From assembly GCF_016808335.1 (NCBI RefSeq), contig NC_053146.1:9865015-9929014 (forward strand): 64,000 bases of DNA, written 5' to 3'. This document shows, piece after piece, positions 54,572 through 64,000 of the stretch. A model generated the notes under the pieces. That model made no database searches, had not been told where the DNA came from, and saw nothing but the letters and a program-made list of their open reading frames with translations. A program made the translations under genes and the position numbers. The stretch comes from Panicum virgatum. Lineage: Eukaryota > Streptophyta > Magnoliopsida > Poales > Poaceae. The first letter of the stretch is position 1; every line of letters begins with the position of its first letter.

Positions 54572-55892
54572 ATGGCGGATTCTGCAGTTCAGACAACAAA
54601 CTCTAATGATGCGGCAATCCACGGCCTGAAGGTAATATTCGGCTTAATCTTTTAGTTTTCTTCAGCTCACTAAGCTTCTGAAACTGAAACTCTGAAATAT
54701 GACACCATACACATACTTTTGAATTTCTGAACTTCAGGTGTCAGACATCCTTCTGCCGCATCCCTCCAATCCAAAATCTTTCTGTCTTGGCCCACAAACC
54801 CATAAAACCCCCACAGATTTGATCTCTTGTGAAGCAAATAGGATCCCTTTTGTGAGTCAAAACATTGATTTGAACCTCTGGGCCGACTGCTTAAGAGCCT
54901 GGCCTAATCCACCTGAAAGCTGGATAACATGGTACAACAGAGTAGCAAAAGCCCACATGCCCTTGTGGCAAGATTTGAACATAGCCGATGCACTTGGCTT
55001 ATCACTGTCACCCCTTGACAAAGATGAAAATCTTCTGAAAACCATCGGCTATTTCTGGTCTGATGCTCTGAATTGTTTCCTTTTTGGTCATGGACCCATG
55101 ACTCCCACTCTGCTAGATGTTGTCATGATCACCGGACTAGACATTAGCTCCCCTAATCCTGCTGCTCACAAAATGACAGAAGTCCCCTTTAAACTTTCTT
55201 CCAAAGTCAACTGCACAAATTGGGGTACTTACATGAGTCAGCACATGAAGACAAAAGGTCCAGTGACTGAGAAGGAACACACAGCCTTCTTAAATCTTTG
55301 GCTAGAGCACTTCATCTTCTGTGGCCCTTCATTAGCTCCAACTAAGAACTATCTCCCCTTGGCCTACCACCTGCCCCATGGTATTCACACCGGCCTAGGC
55401 AAACTTTTTCTCGGAGAAACATACAGATATCTCCATTTAATGACATCTAACTTGCTCAACCACAAGAAACTGAGAACTGGAGGCCCTTGGTGGTTTATTC
55501 AGTTGTGGGCACAACTGTACTTCCAGCACCATATTCCCAACTTCCAAGGCCTGACCAAGAACTCTTTCCCTGATGAGAGTGGCAAACCAATTAGATGTAC
55601 AAGCTATGGCCAAGCTTTATTCAGTCTTCCTGGCAGAAAACTAAATTCAGCAGATGCAACAAACTGGTTTAGAGTCTTCTACAAAGGACTAGATAATCCT
55701 CTCTACCTTCCGTTTACTGAATCTGAATCCTTTGAGAACCCAACTGCCTTCAGACTAGATAACTTTGCCGATGACGACAGCACTCGGCATCTGTATTCTT
55801 TGATGATTCGACCTGGCTTCCTCCCCGTTGGTATCAGTACTTCTAACAGAATTATCAAGCCAGGCTATGAATCCTACCAGCCAGTCATAATA
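54572..55892 (+). pseudogene. Plant mobile domain (aminotransferase-like) protein, cut by element C
   Basis: Exon 1 (54572-54631) gives 20 codons from MADSAVQTTN. A GT-AG intron follows (54632-54737), then exon 2 starts VSDILLPHPSN in phase. The plant mobile domain is clear: DLNLWADCLRAWPNPPESW, FWSDALNCFLFGHGPMTPTLLDVVMITGLDI, HTAFLNLWLEHFIFCG, GGPWWFIQLWAQLYFQHHIP. These domains occur in transposable elements and in host proteins linked to silencing. After codon 385 of exon 2 (55892) the frame enters the element C LTR and ends in 16 LTR-encoded residues. The domain itself has no stop before that point, so the copy may have been intact until element C arrived. Confidence 0.78.
54632..54737 (+). 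other. Intron of the plant mobile domain gene
   Basis: Donor CCTGAAG/GTAATATTC and acceptor CTGAACTTCAG/GTGTCAG, phase 0 (106 bp). Confidence 0.65.
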
Positions 55893-58800
55893 TGTAACAC
55901 CCTAATCCAAAATTCAGTATTTAATAATAAATTTAATTGACTTTATTTAAATTTCTAAGGATTATTGTGTTAGTCTTGCATTTAATCTAATTTTTGTTCC
56001 TTAATTAATTAAAATTTATCATAGGTTTAAATTTTTGTTGCATTCATGCTGGTGCATAATTTTATTTGAGTGTGGTTTGAATTCAAATTCAAATTTGAAT
56101 TCAAACTTTGTTTGAATTAGATTTAGAAAGGAGAAGAGTAGGAAAAAAAAAACCCAAACCCTTAACCCAGCCCAAACCCAAACCCAGCAAACCCCAAACC
56201 CACCTCAGCCCAGTCCAACCCTCTCCCCGGCCCACTTTCCCCGCGGCCCAGTTCGCTCGGCCCAAGCGCGCGGCCCAGCGCTCAGCCCGCACCCCGCACG
56301 GCCCGCGTCGCCCGCTCTCACTCGGCCCATCCCCTCCCTGACGGCCCAGCCCCTCTCCCGCAGGCGCGCGCTCATCTCCCAACCCAATAGCTCAGCACCC
56401 GGCCCCGCCCGTCAGCGACCCCCATCGCACGCGCCCGCTCCACGCCTGCCTCCCCGGTTTCACCCGCTGACCGCCTGGCCCCACACGTCAGGTTCTCCAC
56501 CCTCCTCCGCGCGTTCCTCGCTCGAGTAACAGGAAGGGGCGAGATCTCCGGCCATGAACCCGCGGCCCTCCCTTCCTTGCTTCCCCGCCGAGATCCCCGG
56601 CCAACCCTTCATAAACGGCGCCCCGCACCCTGGAAACCCATCTTCGCCTCTACAGCGCCGCCCGAACCCTAGCCGTCACGCCGCCCAGCTCCGCCGAGCG
56701 GAGCAGAGCACTGCGCCGCCGCGCTTTCGCCGCTCCACCGCCCCCAAGCTCCTGCAAACCGCCGCATCAACTCCGCCTCGGCACCAGGGAGCCATCTGAG
56801 GACTCCACGCTCGACCTCAGGCCTTCTTTCCGCCCGAATCGCTTCTGCACCACCGGAGGTGAGCTCCCGCCCGCCGTGACAATTCCTCGCCGCAGGTGTA
56901 CCTCCGGCGATCCTGACCCCCCGAGTATCTCTCACAGGAGCCCCCGCCTCGAACCACGACTTCCAGAGGCCTAGAAGACCCTGCAGCAGCCTCCACCCCG
57001 AGCGCCGCCCGGACCTCGCCGCCGGTCCGCAACGCCGACGCCCTTCACGGCCTCCCTGCTCGCCCAGACCCCCTAGGTGAGCATCAGTGCCCTCTTCTCT
57101 TCCTTTTGCGCTGGTTGTCGAGACCCTTCGGTCCTTTCCGAGCCCAGAACGCCGAACGGCGCCGCGCCGCCGTGCGCAGGGCCGCCGTCGCCCTTGCCTT
57201 CCCCACTCCGGGGCTTCCCGAGATCCAAGAAGACCCCAGGTGGACTACGCATGGCGCGTAGTCCATCCTAGGCCAGACCCCGTGCCTATTGGAGCCCGGG
57301 AACGCCGGATTCGCGTGCTCCGGCGAGCCTGGCGCCCCGCCGCCGTGAACAGGGTCGCCGGCGGTGGCACGCCGCCGCCCCCACGCGCCCGAAACCCCCT
57401 GGCCGCCCGATCTCGGATGGACGGCCACGATTAGATCCAGATCCAATCTGTTCTTAGCCATCCGATCCAGATCCAAGCGCCCAGATTCAAGCATACCCTT
57501 TCGCCTAGTATTTTTTTCTAAAGAGCCCCTTCCTTTGTTGCTAATCAACCCGCGGTCCTGTTAGTTCAAAAGGAATTGCGGATAAGCCCTGTTTTTATCG
57601 TTTTAGCCCCTGAGTTTTACCAGAATAGAACCCGCAGTCCACACTTGACGTTTTTGCGAGCTAGACCCTGAAGCTTTAGTTTAATTACGCCCAGGCCCTC
57701 GGTTTTAGCAGAAAGCCCCCTGAAGCTTCAGTTTTCTTACAAATAAGCCCCTGAAATCTTGTTTTAGGCCTAGTTTATGCGTTTTAGCTCCGTTTTTAGC
57801 GTTCTTTATATCCACGCGATCGTTGTAACGCGTAGAGTAGTTTTAGCTTAGTTTTTCTTGCTGTTTTTATGTATTGATGTACTGTTCTTTAACTTTTGGT
57901 AGAGTTTGCTTGTCTGCTTATTTCGTGCATTGTTTTGGCCATGTGTTCGTGAGTAGACGCTGATCCACCTGAGGAGCCCCAGTACCCGTACCCGGAGCAG
58001 CCGTCTTCCGAGCACTTTGAGCAGCAGCCAGAGCAGTACGAGGAAGGCAAGTGTAACATGAACAACCCATCACTTTTAAATACATTTTCATACTGCATTT
58101 TAATACTGTATGCCTATAAGGACTTTCCTAGCCACTTTATATCCTTTATATATATCCTTTGGGTTGCATCTTGGTTAGTTGTGCTAGGTTGCTGCGCTAC
58201 AACACACTCTGGTCCTTTTTAATTAATTTGATTAATGGTTTACTTGAACTTAATTCTGAGAGTGGCCCTCTGTGTGGATGAGTGGCTCACGTCTCGTTAA
58301 AAGATGGTTTTTGTAGAAACATGGTTTAGGGGCCAGCACGGTGCTTAGTGCTTGGTTGGCCACTCTCCATAAGGACCGGTTCATAGAGCGACAACCTGGG
58401 ACAACAGCGCTACCACAAGGCTAGAATGGGATAGACTTGGCGTAATAATTAGATCTTTTTGGTTTGGAGTAACTTACCTGCGGGGCAAGAGTAGCAAGCT
58501 TCAATGGTCCCTGCTCCTCCGGCTTGGTCTGTGCTACGTGCTTGTACCCCTGGAGGTGGGCCCCATCGTCGCCGACCTAACTCTCGCGGTTACGCCTTAC
58601 CAACGAGATTCTTTTTAAAGGCCTCGTAGTGAGTCGCTGGCCATCTCACCTAAGGAAGTGTGATGAACAACTGGCGTAGCTCACGACTTGTGGGTAAAGA
58701 TGTGCAACCTCTGCAGAGTGTAAAACTGGTATACTAGCCGTGCTCACGGTTATGAGCGGCCCAGATCCTCCTTTTGATTAGTGAAGTTATCTCCTTCCGA

Positions 58801-59397
58801 CGAGGGAGGTGCTTCTCGGGGTTACCTTGGTGGCTTGGTTTCGGTTTGGTTCTCAGTAGTTTCTTAATTAATTCTGGTTAATTACTATGTAACTGGGTTA
58901 ATGGTAATTCATCAACTCGTAGTAAATATCTTTAATAAAATTTTGCCAACACTTAAAAGCTAATGCAGTTGAGTCAGCCAGCCTAGAGCCTCATAGTTTT
59001 GTGTTATACTTGTTGAGTACAAGTTGTGTACTCACTCTTGCCTCTTCTCTACTTTTTCCTCTTGGCTACGCTACTGCTGCTCAGTTCCTGCCGACACGAG
59101 GGAGTTCGTCCAGCGCTACCAGGACTACGAGGACTTCTAGGTGTTCGTCTCCCAGTCGACGTCCCTGTGGCGCCCTGCTTCAGCTTCGGAGAGCTTTTTC
59201 GTATTTTGTACTTCGCTTCCGCTGTATCAGACATTTTTGTCATTATTGTAATAAATAACATTCGTATTCGCTTTATTATGACTTTTTACGTGATATGTGC
59301 TATGATATACTGTTCATTCTGTTGTATATACGTGTGACTCGATCCTGGCACGTATATGATTGCTCGGTTTATGTTCTTTTATAAACCGGGTGTTACA
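55893..59397 (+). repeat. Element C LTR 1 (3,505 bp)
   Basis: TGTAACACCC to GGGTGTTACA. Includes a long near-palindrome (56076-56105), a C-rich run of GCCCA/CCCAA words (56150-56300), very GC-rich 56400-57450, and a block shared with the array LTR at about 58701-58772. Confidence 0.95.
56076..56105 (+). repeat. Near-palindrome in element C LTR
   Basis: TTTGAATTCAAATT then CAAATTTGAATTCAAA, almost its own reverse complement. It lies about 183 bp from the LTR start, matching the place of the 14-bp inverted repeat in the array LTR. Confidence 0.85.
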
Positions 59398-59400
59398 GAG

Positions 59401-59412
59401 TGGTATCAGAGC
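59401..59412 (+). promoter_or_regulatory. Element C primer-binding site
   Basis: TGGTATCAGAGC, three bases after the LTR; the same initiator Met tRNA type as in the array. Confidence 0.9.
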
Positions 59413-60169
59413 CGTATCGACTGTAGGACGAAGCCTAGATAGAACTGGTCGAGTTTTAGGACTTCTTCTCACCAATCCTTGCCTGCTGAAATTATTTTAC
59501 TATTATACCCCTTGAATTCTATGACTTTTACCCTTCTTGCCTTGATTTCTCTCTCTGAAGAATAGTTTTCGTAGATTTTGGCCTGAATCAGTCATCTGAC
59601 TACCATGAGTATTAGCTAGGTGACCCTTTTTAAAATAATACGATAGCACGTTCCGCGACGCGTTGTGTTAGTCGAGTCGTATGTTAAACTCGGCTAAGTT
59701 GTGAAAATTGTCTGCTTGTTATTATGCTTCATGCTTGTTCTGGATTTTTGAATGATTGCATAGCTTAGTAGTTTAAAGTTGTTTAAAGGAAATCACTCTT
59801 ATGTTAAAGTAACTAATTAATAAAATGAGTTAGATCGTTGGGGGGTAAAACAATCCACTCTAACCTCTCTACCTTATCATGCCTTGAGTTTCCCCGGTCT
59901 TGTTTGTTGAGAAGAAGGATAATACGAAGAGGGTATGATATCCAGGGATTCACTGGCAAGGACGTCACCGACGGGGACGTCGGTTTCTGTAAGGGGGTAG
60001 GGATGTGACACCCCAGCCTATATTTAGTACAAGAGAAGTTGAAAATCTCTCAGATGAAACATAAGAGTTATGCTCTAGTTCCTTTTTCCCAGATTTATGT
60101 GACATTTATCTGGAGTTATCAGCAGTAATGCCTGTGCAGTGTTGTCTAAATGGGATAGAGCCTTAAATA
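59413..60169 (+). other. Element C leader, non-coding
   Basis: The first 40 bp resemble the array's post-PBS sequence (GTATCGACTGTAGGACG). The rest is AT-rich without a domain. Confidence 0.5.
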
Positions 60170-61348
60170 ATGGAGTTTTCTCTCTTCCTTGACCTTACCA
60201 ATATGTATCTTCCTTTTATCCCAGCTCAGATGTCAGCAGAACAAAAAGACCTTGGAGTCAGTTCAATGGGTGATGGTGAGAAAGCTTGCCCGTGTTGTCA
60301 ATTCTATGGCGTTCCTTGTCGTCAAGCTCGTGCGACTGAAGATGAAGCTACAATTAGGAGGAACCAGAGGTTGTTCTCCGGTACGAAGAGAAAGAGGTCT
60401 CATCAAGAGCAGCTGACAGAGGATTCCCTTTTCCTCGACGGTCCATCGGTCGATGAGCTACAGACTATCCAGAAGAGAAATGATCCTGAGTGCTCTAGAG
60501 ATACACAGGTCAGGAACCAAGCACTCTATGATTATGTTGATGGGTTGACTATCACTATGAATGTGATCCAGCCACGCGGTCGCAAGGAGTCCAAAGAGCA
60601 AGCAGCAGAAATAAGGCAAGATGTGAAGATAAGTTCACAGGGAGGTCAACCAAGTAGCGCCATTCACCGCCACCGCATGTGCTACAAATGCGGGCAAAAA
60701 GGTCATTATGCTAAAAGTTGTCCAGCACCTCAGGCTCCACGGCAGGCAGGACAGCAGGGGCGCCCAGCTCAACCCAGGGCGCCACGACAGGGGAAGGTGA
60801 ACCACGTGACGGCCGAGTCAGCAGCCGAGGCTTCTAACGTGGTTATTGGTACATTCATGGTCAACTCTTATCCAGCTATGGCGCTTTTCGATACCGGTGC
60901 TACCCATTCTTTCATTTCCAAGTCATTTGCCGAGCAGCATCGTATACCAGTTTCGTGTATGAAGACAGCTATGGTAGTTACCTCACCTGGGGGCCCAATA
61001 CACACATGCTCTATATGCTCCAGAGTTAGTATTGTCATAAGAGGGGCAGAATTCCGCACTGGTTTGATCGTCATTGATTCCTTGGGGATAGATGTGATTT
61101 TGGGCATGGAGACCCTGACTAGATGGGGAGTCCATATTGATTGTGCTCAGCGGACAGTTCACTTGTCAGCATCTGATGGCCAAGAGGTGACAGTCAGTGC
61201 TACAGAGCCTTCTGGTTTTCTTCATCAGATAGAGGCTAGACCCACGGATGGTATTCGCGTGGTATCTGAAGTCTCGGATGTCTTTTCGGAGGACTTGCCA
61301 GAAGAAGGAAGAGGAGATGATGAGGATATATCCGGATCTCTTTGCTAG
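60170..61348 (+). CDS. Element C truncated gag with zinc knuckle and aspartic protease
   Basis: A 392-residue frame; the in-frame Met at about 60230 (MSAEQKD) is another possible start. The N-terminal third is Cys- and Lys-rich with no clear capsid domain, so gag is shortened. At about residues 170-183 is a CCHC zinc knuckle, CYKCGQKGHYAKSC. The protease follows, with active-site DTG in ALFDTGATHSFISKSF and the flap/ILG region DVILGMETLTRWGVHIDC. It then reaches VVSEVSDVFSEDLPEE, the usual start of the RT linker, and breaks off into a short tail and stop. The polymerase and integrase are deleted; the frame itself is open. Confidence 0.8.
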   Translation: MEFSLFLDLTNMYLPFIPAQMSAEQKDLGVSSMGDGEKACPCCQFYGVPCRQARATEDEATIRRNQRLFSGTKRKRSHQEQLTEDSLFLDGPSVDELQTIQKRNDPECSRDTQVRNQALYDYVDGLTITMNVIQPRGRKESKEQAAEIRQDVKISSQGGQPSSAIHRHRMCYKCGQKGHYAKSCPAPQAPRQAGQQGRPAQPRAPRQGKVNHVTAESAAEASNVVIGTFMVNSYPAMALFDTGATHSFISKSFAEQHRIPVSCMKTAMVVTSPGGPIHTCSICSRVSIVIRGAEFRTGLIVIDSLGIDVILGMETLTRWGVHIDCAQRTVHLSASDGQEVTVSATEPSGFLHQIEARPTDGIRVVSEVSDVFSEDLPEEGRGDDEDISGSLC

Positions 61349-61376
61349 CCAGCCCAGAATCTCGGGACGAGATTCC

Positions 61377-61393
61377 TGTAAGGGGGTAGGATT
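61377..61393 (+). promoter_or_regulatory. Element C polypurine tract
   Basis: GTAAGGGGGTAGGATT just before the second LTR, preceded by ATCTCGGGACGAGATTCC, the same 3' motif as in the array. Confidence 0.8.
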
Positions 61394-64000
61394 TGTAACA
61401 CCCTAATCCAAAATTCAGTATTTAATAATAAATTTAATTGACTTTATTTAAATTTCTAAGGATTATTGTGTTAGTCTTGCATTTAATCTAATTTTTGTTC
61501 CTTAATTAATTAAAATTTATCATAGGTTTAAATTTTTGTTGCATTCATGCTGGTGCATAATTTTATTTGAGTGTGGTTTGAATTCAAATTCAAATTTGAA
61601 TTCAAACTTTGTTTGAATTAGATTTAGAAAGGAGAAGAGTAGGAAAAAAAAACCCAAACCCTTAACCCAGCCCAAACCCAAACCCAGCAAACCCCAAACC
61701 CACCTCAGCCCAGTCCAACCCTCTCCCCGGCCCACTTTCCCCGCGGCCCAGTTCGCTCGGCCCAAGCGCGCGGCCCAGCGCTCAGCCCGCACCCCGCACG
61801 GCCCGCGTCGCCCGCTCTCACTCGGCCCATCCCCTCCCTGACGGCCCAGCCCCTCTCCCGCAGGCGCGCTCTCATCTCCCAACCCAATAGCTCAGCACCC
61901 GGCCCCGCCCGTCAGCGACCCCCACCGCACGCGCCCGCTCCACGCCTGCCTCCCCGGTTTCACCCGCTGACCGCCTGGCCCCACACGTCAGGTTCTCCAC
62001 CCTCCTCCGCGCGTTCCTCGCTCGAGTAACAGGAAGGGGCGAGATCTCCGGCCATGAACCCGCGGCCCTCCCTTCCTTGCTTCCCCGCCGAGATCCCCGG
62101 CCAACCCTTCATAAACGGCGCCCCGCACCCTGGAAACCCATCTTCGCCTCTACAGCGCCGCCCGAACCCTAGCCGTCACGCCGCCCAGCTCCGCCGAGCG
62201 GAGCAGAGCACTGCGCCGCCGCGCTTTCGCCACTCCATCGCCCCCAAGCTCCTGCAAACCGCCGCATCAACTCCGCCTCGGCACCAGGGAGCCATCTGAG
62301 GACTCCACGCTCGACCTCAGGCCTTCTTTCCGCCCGAATCGCTTCTGCACCACCGGAGGTGAGCTCCCGCCCGCCGTGACAATTCCTCGCCGCAGGTGTA
62401 CCTCCGGCGATCCTGACCCCCCGAGTATCTCTCACAGGAGCCCCCGCCTCGAACCACGACTTCCAGAGGCCTAGAAGACCCTGCAGCAGCCTCCACCCCG
62501 AGCGCCGCCCGGACCTCGCCGCCGGTCCGCAACGCCGACGCCCTTCACGGCCTCCCTGCTCGCCCAGACCCCCTAGGTGAGCATCAGTGCCCTCTTCTCT
62601 TCCTTTTGCGCTGGTTGTCGAGACCCTTCGGTCCTTTCCGAGCCCAGAACGCCGAACGGCGCCGCGCCGCCGTGCGCAGGGCCGCCGTCGCCCTTGCCTT
62701 CCCCACTCCGGGGCTTCCCGAGATCCAAGAAGACCCCAGGTGGACTACGCATGGCGCGTAGTCCATCCTAGGCCAGACCCCGTGCCTATTGGAGCCCGGG
62801 AACGCCGGATTCGCGTGCTCCGGCGAGCCTGGCGCCCCGCCGCCGTGAACAGGGTCGCCGGCGGTGGCACGCCGCCGCCCCCACGCGCCCGAAACCCCCT
62901 GGCCGCCCGATCTCGGATGGACGGCCACGATTAGATCCAGATCCAATCTGTTCTTAGCCATCCGATCCAGATCCAAGCGCCCAGATTCAAGCATACCCTT
63001 TCGCCTAGTATTTTTTTCTAAAGAGCCCCTTCCTTTGTTGCTAATCAACCCGCGGTCCTGTTAGTTCAAAAGGAATTGCGGATAAGCCCTGTTTTTATCG
63101 TTTTAGCCCCTGAGTTTTACCAGAATAGAACCCGCAGTCCACACTTGACGTTTTTGCGAGCTAGACCCTGAAGCTTTAGTTTAATTACGCCCAGGCCCTC
63201 GGTTTTAGCAGAAAGCCCCCTGAAGCTTCAGTTTTCTTACAAATAAGCCCCTGAAATCTTGTTTTAGGCCTAGTTTATGCGTTTTAGCTCCGTTTTTAGC
63301 GTTCTTTATATCCACGCGATCGTTGTAACGCGTAGAGTAGTTTTAGCTTAGTTTTTCTTGCTGTTTTTATGTATTGATGTACTGTTCTTTAACTTTTGGT
63401 AGAGTTTGCTTGTCTGCTTATTTCGTGCATTGTTTTGGCCATGTGTTCGTGAGTAGACGCTGATCCACCTGAGGAGCCCCAGTACCCGTACCCGGAGCAG
63501 CCGTCTTCCGAGCACTTTGAGCAGCAGCCAGAGCAGTACGAGGAAGGCAAGTGTAACATGAACAACCCATCACTTTTAAATACATTTTCATACTGCATTT
63601 TAATACTGTATGCCTATAAGGACTTTCCTAGCCACTTTATATCCTTTATATATATCCTTTGGGTTGCATCTTGGTTAGTTGTGCTAGGTTGCTGCGCTAC
63701 AACACACTCTGGTCCTTTTTAATTAATTTGATTAATGGTTTACTTGAACTTAATTCTGAGAGTGGCCCTCTGTGTGGATGAGTGGCTCACGTCTCGTTAA
63801 AAGATGGTTTTTGTAGAAACATGGTTTAGGGGGCCAGCACGGTGCTTAGTGCTTGGTTGGCCACTCTCCATAAGGACCGGTTCATAGAGCGACAACCTGG
63901 GACAACAGCGCTACCACAAGGCTAGAATGGGATAGACTTGGCGTAATAATTAGATCTTTTTGGTTTGGAGTAACTTACCTGCGGGGCAAGAGTAGCAAGC
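61394..64000 (+). repeat. Element C LTR 2, cut by the window edge
   Basis: Corresponds to the first 2.6 kb of LTR 1 at an offset of about 5,500 bp. Noted differences: GGCGCGCTCTC for GGCGCGCGCTC, CCCACCGC for CCCATCGC, CGCCACTCCATCG for CGCCGCTCCACCG, and two single-base run-length changes. Confidence 0.95.

Larger units (their letters stand above)
52259..64000 (-). mobile_element. Element B: reverse-oriented LTR retrotransposon with accessory genes, right end outside the window
   Basis: The LTR (52259-53373) reads on the minus strand TGTTATCGCC to CGACAACA. It is preceded, on that strand, by a purine tract (CCAGGGGGGCATG, 53374-53386). The element is thus in minus orientation and its two visible genes, on the plus strand, are antisense to it, the same plan as element A. 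Any gag-pol would lie beyond 64000. Its insertion into the element A 3' LTR predicts CAACC as target duplication. Element C interrupts it from 55893. Confidence 0.6.
55893..64000 (+). mobile_element. Element C: gypsy-type retrotransposon, pol-deleted, right end outside the window
   Basis: Two copies of an LTR starting TGTAACACCC (55893 and 61394) flank a 1,996-bp internal region. That region has a PBS, a gag/protease ORF and a PPT. RT, RNase H and integrase are missing. The left TSD candidate is TAATA (55888-55892). Comparable parts of the two LTRs differ by about four substitutions and two homopolymer indels over 2.6 kb, so this is the youngest insertion here. Whether the element ends after the second LTR or is another tandem array cannot be seen. 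Confidence 0.9.

Noticed and set aside
57084..57548. 154-residue minus-strand ORF in element C LTR (also at 62584-63048)
   Set aside because: It is conserved only because the two LTRs are young copies; there is no domain and the composition is GC-rich LTR.

Overview
The window reads as plant nuclear DNA from a grass. The evidence is nested Ty3/gypsy LTR retrotransposons with 2.5-3.5 kb LTRs, a RepHel Helitron accompanied by an RPA-like gene, a PIF/Harbinger element, hAT MITEs, spliced genes with short GT-AG introns, and GC-rich grass-like exons. No intact ordinary host gene, tRNA, rRNA or CRISPR array was recognised. Almost everything is transposable-element sequence, and most of the reading frames are broken.

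Layout. (1) Positions 1 to about 12,703 are a minus-strand Helitron: an RPA-like OB-fold gene (about 236-1151) and a frameshifted RepHel gene (1339-6302). A 3.39-kb PIF/Harbinger element (6374-9762, TSD TAA) sits in a RepHel intron. That element keeps its Myb-like ORF1 but has lost the catalytic core of its transposase. A hAT MITE (10631-10912, TSD TTAGAAGG) lies further on, and a likely Helitron 5' end is at 12703. (2) Positions 12,704-18,579 hold a GC-rich gene-like block, a plus-strand Helitron 3' end (hairpin plus CTAG at 15191-15216), a second hAT MITE (15296-15445, TSD ATAGAGGC), AT-rich tandem duplications and a broken F-box fragment. (3) Positions 18,580-52,258 are element A, a Tat-like Ty3/gypsy retrotransposon with gag-protease-RT-RNaseH-integrase on the plus strand and a separate, intron-containing gene on the opposite strand (49439 down to 26582).

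(4) That antisense gene is split by a single 19,110-bp insertion (28090-47199) flanked by a perfect 5-bp TSD, TTGGC. The insertion is a head-to-tail LTR-retrotransposon array: LTR-int-LTR-int-LTR-int-LTR-int-LTR, that is five ~2.5-kb LTRs and four ~1.65-kb internal domains with no recognisable gag or pol. Each internal domain keeps its own PBS and PPT. (5) The 3' LTR of element A is broken after 188 bp by element B, a retrotransposon in reverse orientation (LTR 52259-53373). Its plus-strand genes, an acidic protein and a plant-mobile-domain protein, are antisense to its expected pol. (6) The plant-mobile-domain gene is in turn broken at 55893 by element C, a young gypsy-type element with a 3.5-kb LTR that keeps only a zinc knuckle and protease. 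Its second LTR runs off the right edge.

The window is therefore an insertion stack: element A, then the tandem array inside A's antisense gene, B inside A's 3' LTR, and C inside B. The array and element C belong to related LTR families. They share a PBS region, a 3' end, an LTR hairpin at an equivalent place and a conserved LTR block. All coordinates and small variant counts were read by eye; no alignment or database search was run.
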